From: Xylocopa sonorina
Lineage: Eukaryota > Arthropoda > Insecta > Hymenoptera > Apidae
Assembly: GCF_050948175.1 (NCBI RefSeq)
Contig: NW_027490123.1
Location: 1,178,001-1,242,000, forward strand
Direction of reading: 5' to 3'
DNA: 64,000 nt
Made by a program: the position numbers and the translations under genes. Under the pieces are notes generated by a model. It searched no databases. It was not told where the DNA came from and was given only the letters and a program-made list of their open reading frames with translations. Below, one piece after another: positions 57,600-64,000 of the stretch (its first letter is position 1; each line of letters opens with the position of its first letter).

Positions 57600-59020
57600 T
57601 GCAACAGCAGTAAGCTGTTATGTATAGCATTATAATTATCTGCCACTACACTTCAAAAGAACGTTAATTCTATATGTCCATGCAACAAGATAGCCCTTCG
57701 TACAGTCTGCCTGTTGGAACAACAGGATCCTAATGCTCCATGACATGCAGTGGCGAATCTCACATCAATGTTTCCAAGTAAGTAAGCTGAAACATTCTAT
57801 GCATAGGATTACGCTTGTCAGCTTTTACACTTCAAAGATATGTGAATTCTGCAGTTTCTTGAAACAGGATTACGCATCGCATTGTCTGCGTGTCGTAACA
57901 ATAGAGCTCTAATGCTACATGCCATGCAATGGGCCATTCCGTTTCAACATTACAAACCTTGTAAGCTGTAACCTTCTGTGAATAGCATTATACTTGTCTG
58001 CGTGTACACTTCACAAGAATGTGAATTCTATAGTTCAATGCAACGGGGTCCGTCTGCATAGTGTCTGCGTATCAAAGAAGTAGGGTTTTAATGCCCCATG
58101 CCATGCGATAGCGCATCTCATTTCAACGTATAGAAGTAAGTAATCTGTAATCTACTATGCATGGCATTATGCCGGCTGCTTCTACTCTAAAAGAGTGTAA
58201 GTTCTACAGTTCCATGCAACAGGAAGGAGCTTCATAATGTCTACGTGTCAAAGCAACGAAGTTCTAATACCCCATTCAATACTGGGGCAAATCTCATTCC
58301 AACGTTTCAATCAAAGTAAACTGCAATCCTCCATGCATAGAATTATGCTCATCTGCTTTTACACTTTAAAAGAAAGTGAATTCTACGATTCGATGCAACG
58401 GAATGGCGCTTCACAGTGTCTGCGTGTCAAATGAGGAGAGTCTTAATGCTCCATGCAATGCGATGTCGCATCTCATATCAACGTTTCAATGTACTTATCT
58501 GCTTCTACAATCTTCAATAATGTGAGTTCTATAGTTTCATGCAACGGGATGGTGCTTCACATTGTCTGCGCGTCAGTACTACTGTACTAATGATGCATGC
58601 ATTGCAATGGCTTATCTTGTTTAGCGTTTCAAAGTATGTTAGCTGTAATCTTCTATGAATAGCATTATGTTCATCTGCTTCAACACATCAGCAGATTGTG
58701 AATGTTACATTTCCATCCAGCAGGATGGCGCTTCATAGTGTCTGCGTGTCAAAGAAGTAGATCTGGAGTGCACCATGCAATGCATTAGCGCATCTCATTT
58801 CAACGTATCAAAGTAAGGTTGGTGTAATCTTTCATGCATAGCACTATGCTTATCTGCTTCTACACTTCAGAAGGTTGTGAATTCTACATTTCCATGCAAC
58901 AGGGTGGCGTTTCACAGTGTTTACTTGTAAAAACAATGGAGTTCTAATGCTCCATGCAATGCGACTGTGCATTTTATTTGTACGTATCGAATTAAGTAAC
59001 CTGTAATCTCCTATGCATAT
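57600..59020 (+). repeat. 174-bp satellite S2, + orientation
   Basis: About eight S2 monomers (gcgcatctcatttcaacg, agcattatgcttatctgcttc). Ends at ctcctatgcatat, immediately followed by the Gypsy copy 2 LTR. Confidence 0.93.
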
Positions 59021-59269
59021 TGTAGGAAACTCATTAATTAAAGACAATTACAAGGTTTTGTAAATCATTAAATAGTTCCTTTCAACTGATATATTACTCC
59101 AAGGATTGCTAATAAACAACTGCTTCATCGTTTTAAAACATACACACGAAATATCATTTATTCCGCACATTCGCTCTCGCTCACATTCTTTAATATTCCA
59201 CGCACCTAATATTTAAAACTTGAATTATTGATTAGCTTTTAAATTAAGAGAATTTCGTTATTCTTCACT

Positions 59270-60300
59270 CGGCCGTCCTGCATGAATAATCGTTCCGAAT
59301 GTCTTCATTCATGTCGTCTTCGATTTCAGATAAATATCATAGATTTCTTCGATCCACAATTTCATAGAATCTGCTGACGTCGATGTTTATAGGGGTCCTT
59401 CTCCTTGCCATACCTTTCAAACTACAAATCGTTGATTGCGTAAAACTCGTGCAACATCATACGGTTCAAAATATTTATGAGGTATATTTAGACCAGGACT
59501 CTGTTGCATACGTTTAATTCCTACTAGATCTCCTTCACGATAAATTCTAGCTTTTCGTCTACTTTTGTTAAAAGTTCGCCTATTCTCTTATTGGATCCTG
59601 GATATATTTTTACTTGCTTGAAGTCGTACTTCATCCCGTTTATCTTGAAAAGGTGCGATCCATTCCTTTTCAAGTATGTCTCGGATGTCAAGATAACCTT
59701 TAAGTCGAGCATGTGTCCCAAAGAGAAGATGAAACGGTGACGTACCAATACTTCGATGTATTGTTGATTTCAAACATTGTTGATCTACTTCTAAATACTT
59801 ACATCATTCACAGTGCTTAGGTGTAGCTAATTTTGCTGACAACAGTATGAATGTTCTATTACGACGTTCAACTTGACCATTAGCTCTAGGATTTCCAGTT
59901 GTAGTTGAATCATGTTCTATATTTTCTTCTCGAGAATATTGCTTGAAATCCTTTGCTGTGAAAGCCGTTCCCCTATCAGAAATTATTCGACGCAGATTAC
60001 AGAAAACAGTCGCTTGCTTCTTCAAGCGTGTCAAAACTTCATCTGTAGTAGTAGATTTTGTAGCATAAAGTCACATAAATTTTGTAAAAGCATTTACCAC
60101 TTCAAATATGTACTGATACGATTTATTTGTTGATGGTAACGGTCTAAGATGATCGATATGAAATGTATCAAAAGGAATACTCCCATTTTCAATCGGATTT
60201 AAATGATACTCCTGCGACCCCTGCATCTTTCGGTTAAAATGCATGCAACACATTTTCTTACCACCTTTTCAACTTGCTGCCGAAGATTTGGAATCCAATA
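59270..60300 (-). pseudogene. Gypsy copy 2 integrase and C-terminus
   Basis: Pieces in order: finger and start of core (60253-60071, FHIDHLRPLPSTNKSYQYIF), second Asp and Glu (60034-59804, IISDRGTAFTAKDF and GQVERRNRT, again 35 residues apart), SIGTSPFHLLFGTHARLKGY (59773-59588) and the C-terminal region to 59270. Frames change at least four times. Confidence 0.85.
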
Positions 60301-60367
60301 ATCTTTACGTACGATAGCTTCAGTCTTGACCACAGAAAAATGTTCACTCATGAGCTCGCCCTATTTC

Positions 60368-60964
60368 TTATATCTGCATCCGACATGGTACTACTAGTTG
60401 AATACCACCTGCAGACTCTCTGTACAGTAAATTTTCCCGCAGAACATAATCATTCGTCTTGTTTTGAAGTACTAAATCTCGAAGTTTCATTACAGTCTCA
60501 TCTTTTTTCTGTGCCTCCCGCAAACGATCCGTAAGACTTGCATCAGATTCATCGATTAAGAAATTCGTAGGAGGAGGTTTTCTACTAAGCGCATCAACCT
60601 GAATCATGTGCTTCTCTGGATGAACAAAGATCTTTCTTATTTATTGTAAGAGTAATAGCTCGGCAATCAAAAACAATAACAAACGAAATTCCTAATAAAT
60701 GAAGTCCTAATTTCTTCAACGCTTTTACCATTGCTGAAACTTCGAACTCATAGCTACTGTATTTAGATGCAGTAGGAGTTGTCTTACCACTAGAAAATAA
60801 TATACAGGGTGAAAAGATTTATCTTCGTTATTTCTTTGAAATAAAATCGCTCCGTACCCTAACGCAGAAGCATCTGTATGCAACTCCATCTCTACTTCTA
60901 CTTGAACCAAATTCAACATTGGTTTCTCACTCAATAAAGGTATAAGTCGTATGAATGCTTCCAT
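60368..60964 (-). pseudogene. Gypsy copy 2 RNase H and linker
   Basis: 60964-60725 contains LHTDASALGYGAILFQRNN (RNase H Asp). 60607-60368 contains DALSRKPPPTNFLIDESDAS and the linker LRDLVLQNKTNDYVLRENLL. Stops lie between 60725 and 60610. Confidence 0.83.
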
Positions 60965-61760
60965 TTAAGTCGCTCCAGAGCAGAATTTAGCATTCGCTTG
61001 CAGAAGGTTAGGCAAAGGTCGCGCAATTACAGGGTATTCACGGATAAATTTACGAAAATACCCGATGAGTCCAAGTAAACTTTGTACGTGTTTAACATTT
61101 TTCGACTCTATAAATCGTCTGACTGCATCAGTTTCAGTGAGGGGCGAAAACAACCATTGTTTATTATATGCCCGAGGAACTCGACAGAAGTTTACCCGAA
61201 ACAACTTTCTTCTCAACTGAATATTAAACCGGCTCCGCACGCTACAATTAAAACCCTTTCAAGAATTTGATCCCACGTTCAGTATCATTTGATGAAACAA
61301 TCAAATCATTCATGTATGCTAAAACAATTTCCTCACGAATAAGATCTCTAAATATGGTATTTATAAATCTTTGAAAAACTGCTGGAGAATTACATAAACC
61401 AAAAGGGACTCGTAAGAATTCATAATGACCATCTGGTACAACAATTGCTGTATATTTTCGACTTGATTTATCCTGTCGCACGTGAAAGAAACCGTTTTTC
61501 AAGTCAAGAGTATTGAAAATGCACGCGACTTGTAACAGATCTAATTGATCTTCAATCAGTTGTAACGGATATCTATATTTAATAATCTTCTTATTAATTT
61601 GTCGATATTAATTTGTCGCAATCCTCTGTTCTATCTACACATTAACAATCTCTTTTTTGCGGCGATAGCAATCGTCTCGCCGATTGATATACAGACTCTT
61701 CGCCTTTCAATATTAATTTCATTGCAATTTAAGGTTCAAAGGTTTTACTCGACTTGTAAT
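60965..61760 (-). pseudogene. Gypsy copy 2 reverse transcriptase, YMND instead of YIDD
   Basis: 61502-61248 reads NGFFHVRQDKSS, GHYEFLRVPFGLCNSPAVFQ and VLAYMNDLIVSS; the YxDD box has lost its first Asp (N). 61240-60965 gives FRVNFCRVPRAYNKQW and the connection (IGYFRKFIREYPVIARPLPN). The N-terminal fingers (61760-61510) are in broken frames. Confidence 0.86.
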
Positions 61761-61788
61761 TGCTAACAAGATATTCTATCGCCACTCG

Positions 61789-63480
61789 CTAATTAGGAAC
61801 TAATACATGAGACACACCAACTTGATTTACATCTAACACGTCACTCGTTACATCTATTTTAAATATTTCCGGTACAATATTTTCTCTTTCAACAATTTCG
61901 CGCGTTACTTTCGGTAATGGACGAAAGTTTACTTTACAACCTCTAGTGCTAACATCAGTTACATTTAAGAAATTCGTTGCTATCAGCAACTTGTGTCGAA
62001 CAATAGTATGAGAGATTACATGTATACAAATCGGATATGAGTGCCCATCTGCGGTAATTTCTGCTCGAAATTCACCAAATGTTGTATCATTCTTTGAACC
62101 TATACCATCGAAATGTAATTCATCGTGTCGTAATTGCGGAGAACCGAACTTAATAAACTCGTCGGTGTGAATTAAACTAAAATCACTTCCTGAATCCATT
62201 AATGCTTCGATCTCGTATCCGTTAAGTAAATCATTTTTGAGATACTTTCGGTACGATACACCTAATGTCGCGCAACTCTCTTCACTCGTTTTAAATTTCT
62301 TGGGACATTTCGACGCAATATGTCCAGGTTCTTGACATATAAAACATTTTACACCGCGATCATTCGTTGGACAATTCACGCTAATATGATCGTGCCCACC
62401 ACAAATATAACATCGTACAATATTACCGGTGAACGCCTTCATCTTACCAACACTGACTACCTCTTTTCGTTCATTTCTAACGAAACTGTCTTCACACTTC
62501 TCAGATTTTGTTGACATTAGCACACTCGATAAACCTTGATCTCGAAGAATTACGTTTTCAAACGCTTTCGAAAGTTGATCGGTTGTTGTAAACTGTTGAA
62601 TACGCGCCTGGTTCCGGAGCATTTAATCGGGGATGCCGTCAATCAGATATTCAAGTATTTCATCGTCGTTAGTTGGTACTCGATTTCCGAGAATGATCTT
62701 CTCGTGCAAATATTCATGAAATGTCTGGTTCCTCTTCTATAATCATACTTCAAATTTCTTCCTTATTTCAATTTTGCTTTGTGGATGATAAAACGTAACT
62801 CTTAATTGTTCCAGCAGTCGGTTGAATGGCATAGTTATATATCCTCGTTTAGAATGAAACGATTGAAGTGCTTTTCCCTTCAGTCGCAAACCCATAGGTA
62901 ATTATGCAACGTCATCTTCCAATTTATATATCGTCTTCAATAATTTGATCTACTTCTTCCAAATTTCACTATCACAAGATTTTCCAACAAATTTAAAAAT
63001 TAAATTTGCAACTGCCGAAATATTCGTTCGCGGCTAACAGAATTGAGATAAAACATTGCATTCATTGCCATTATTCAATGCCAAGAGATTGTCACCGCCA
63101 CTAACGACATCATATTGTACGCTTCCAAAATTACGCGTCGATCGTCGTTGCTCATTTTCCAAATTTTGCTCAACCTGTAATTAAATGAATTGTCCTTCGT
63201 ATTGCATCTAACTCAAGACGCAGCATGGCCAGCTCACCTTCTGCTAATTCTTTTTCCTTAAAAAAAAATCAGTTTCTCGTTGCTGTAGATTCATTGCTGA
63301 CTGCACGTTTGATGATATATTAGCACACTACCCTTCATTATCTTCACGAACTTCTTTCTGCTTGCCATCTATCCTCGTTCCGTCTGCGTCAATGTTCATC
63401 TAATCAATAATCTAGTCAATATCCAATTAATTTAGCTTTCGAACTAGCAGTTGATAGTTTATGTTCCATTAATATCTTTT
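61789..63480 (-). pseudogene. Gypsy copy 2 gag and protease
   Basis: The largest frame (61789-62622, 277 aa) holds the gag C-terminus with two intact knuckles, CYICGGHDHISVNC and CFICQEPGHIASKC, fused in frame to the protease with ALMDSGSDFSLIHTDEFIK. This shows the original gag-protease arrangement that is broken in copy 1. Upstream, to about 63480, the capsid part and the SAP-like start (ALKKILMEHKLSTASSKAKL) are present with stops and frameshifts. Confidence 0.88.
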
Positions 63481-63950
63481 TTAGCGCAGTAACTGTGATT
63501 TTACTCTAACCTTTGATGGTGAAAATTTATACTCGACACTTGCGTATAAACTCGAATTGTCTCTACATGAAAGTTTATTTTTCATCCTCGCAATATCTCT
63601 CAAAACTGCACTCGGGTCGCATGAATAACTTCTCGAACGTTCTAGACCGTCAAGTAACTTTCTCCAACGTTCTGTTTTCAAATACTCGATAATATTCCAA
63701 TCTTTAGAACGTATCCAATTTAATTCTTGAATGTCTTCTTGATAATTACCACTCCTGAGCCCAAAAACTGTAGAAAACTTATTAACTATAGACAACTACA
63801 AGGTTTTGTAAATCATTATATAGTTCTTCTCAACGGTGATATAACTCGAAAGAATGCTAATGAACAACTGCTTCATCGTTTTAAAATATTCATATGAAAA
63901 CCTCATCTATTCCGCACTCTCGGTCTCGCTCGCAATCCAGAATATTCCAC

Positions 63951-64000
63951 GATCGCATCTCACTTCAACGTATCAAAAAAAGTAAGATGCAATTTTCTAT
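63951..64000 (+). repeat. 174-bp satellite S2, + orientation, window edge
   Basis: gatcgcatctcacttcaacgtatca starts directly at the truncated LTR and runs off the window. Confidence 0.85.

Larger units (their letters stand above)
59021..63950 (-). mobile_element. Ty3/Gypsy retrotransposon copy 2, same family as copy 1
   Basis: Same LTR and proteins as 39305-44191, in the opposite orientation. LTRs: 3' LTR 59021-59267 (247 bp, complete) and 5' LTR 63769-63950 (182 bp, cut after aatattccac, so about 70 bp are missing). The LTR end at 59021 sits at the same monomer position as in copy 1. On the far side satellite resumes in a different phase, so that end was lost by recombination. Confidence 0.94.

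Noticed and set aside
1..64000. tRNA, rRNA or other structured RNA genes
   Set aside because: No tRNA boxes or rRNA segments were noticed by reading; a covariance-model scan would be needed to exclude them.
1..64000. Calling the window a functional centromere
   Set aside because: Higher-order satellite and dyads are suggestive, but heavy transposon load and mixed orientation fit pericentromeric or other heterochromatin equally well; needs ChIP or FISH.

Overview
The window has no intact host gene. It is a repeat-dominated, AT-rich eukaryotic segment, most likely from an insect and perhaps a hymenopteran. The reasons are insect-type BEL/Pao, Ty3/Gypsy, Copia, R1-clade LINE and piggyBac remnants, a GTTAGG-rich stretch, and an intron-containing fragment of an HSDL2-like gene. 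The setting looks pericentromeric or otherwise heterochromatic. That setting is an inference from repeat content, not something seen directly.

About half of the window is one satellite superfamily with a monomer of about 174 bp. It occupies 1-3207, 7883-14945, 19021-23480, 36010-39304, 44192-46205, 50041-50881, 51533-52249, 53636-54920, 57600-59020 and 63951-64000. Blocks lie in both orientations, with many strand switches. Two subfamilies can be separated: S1 carries gcgatatcgc, and S2 carries gcgatggcgcatctc. Two blocks show higher-order repeats: a 6-mer of 1044 bp at 1-2088, and 5-mer/4-mer/5-mer units of 866/694/866 bp at 20795-23220. The monomer reads as three diverged subrepeats of about 58 bp, and a stretch at 35590-36010 still has the bare ~58-bp period. 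A second, unrelated tandem family (~131 bp) is embedded at three places with shared junctions.

Between satellite blocks lie broken transposons. They are an LTR with primer-binding site (3221-3830), two pieces of an R1-clade LINE (7363-7880 and 26690-28965), a 5'-truncated BEL/Pao element (14950-19020) and a separate BEL/Pao gag fragment (37700-38755). Two Ty3/Gypsy copies of one family (39305-44191 and 59021-63950) sit at the same position of the satellite monomer. There are also two piggyBac elements (46558-48992, and one split by a local inversion at 50882-53635), a 3'-truncated Copia element (54921-57599) and a solo LTR with target duplication (34574-35221). All carry stops, frameshifts or lost catalytic residues where these can be read.

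The middle (3.9-35.8 kb) is organised by a unit of about 5 kb present in three partial copies: 3900-7362 (+), 23486-26213 (+) and 30850-35770 (-). The last two form a large inverted repeat. The unit carries exon-like ORFs, one resembling the post-RING part of a ZIP3/RNF212-type meiotic E3 ligase. The spacer between the inverted arms holds the LINE, a 41-bp minisatellite and the HSDL2-like pseudogene.

The strongest observations are the 3 x 58 bp origin of the satellite with higher-order repeats, the shared insertion site of the two Gypsy copies, and a 1.37-kb inversion (50882-52254). Reversing that inversion on paper restores both a piggyBac element and the satellite phase. All comparisons were made by eye.
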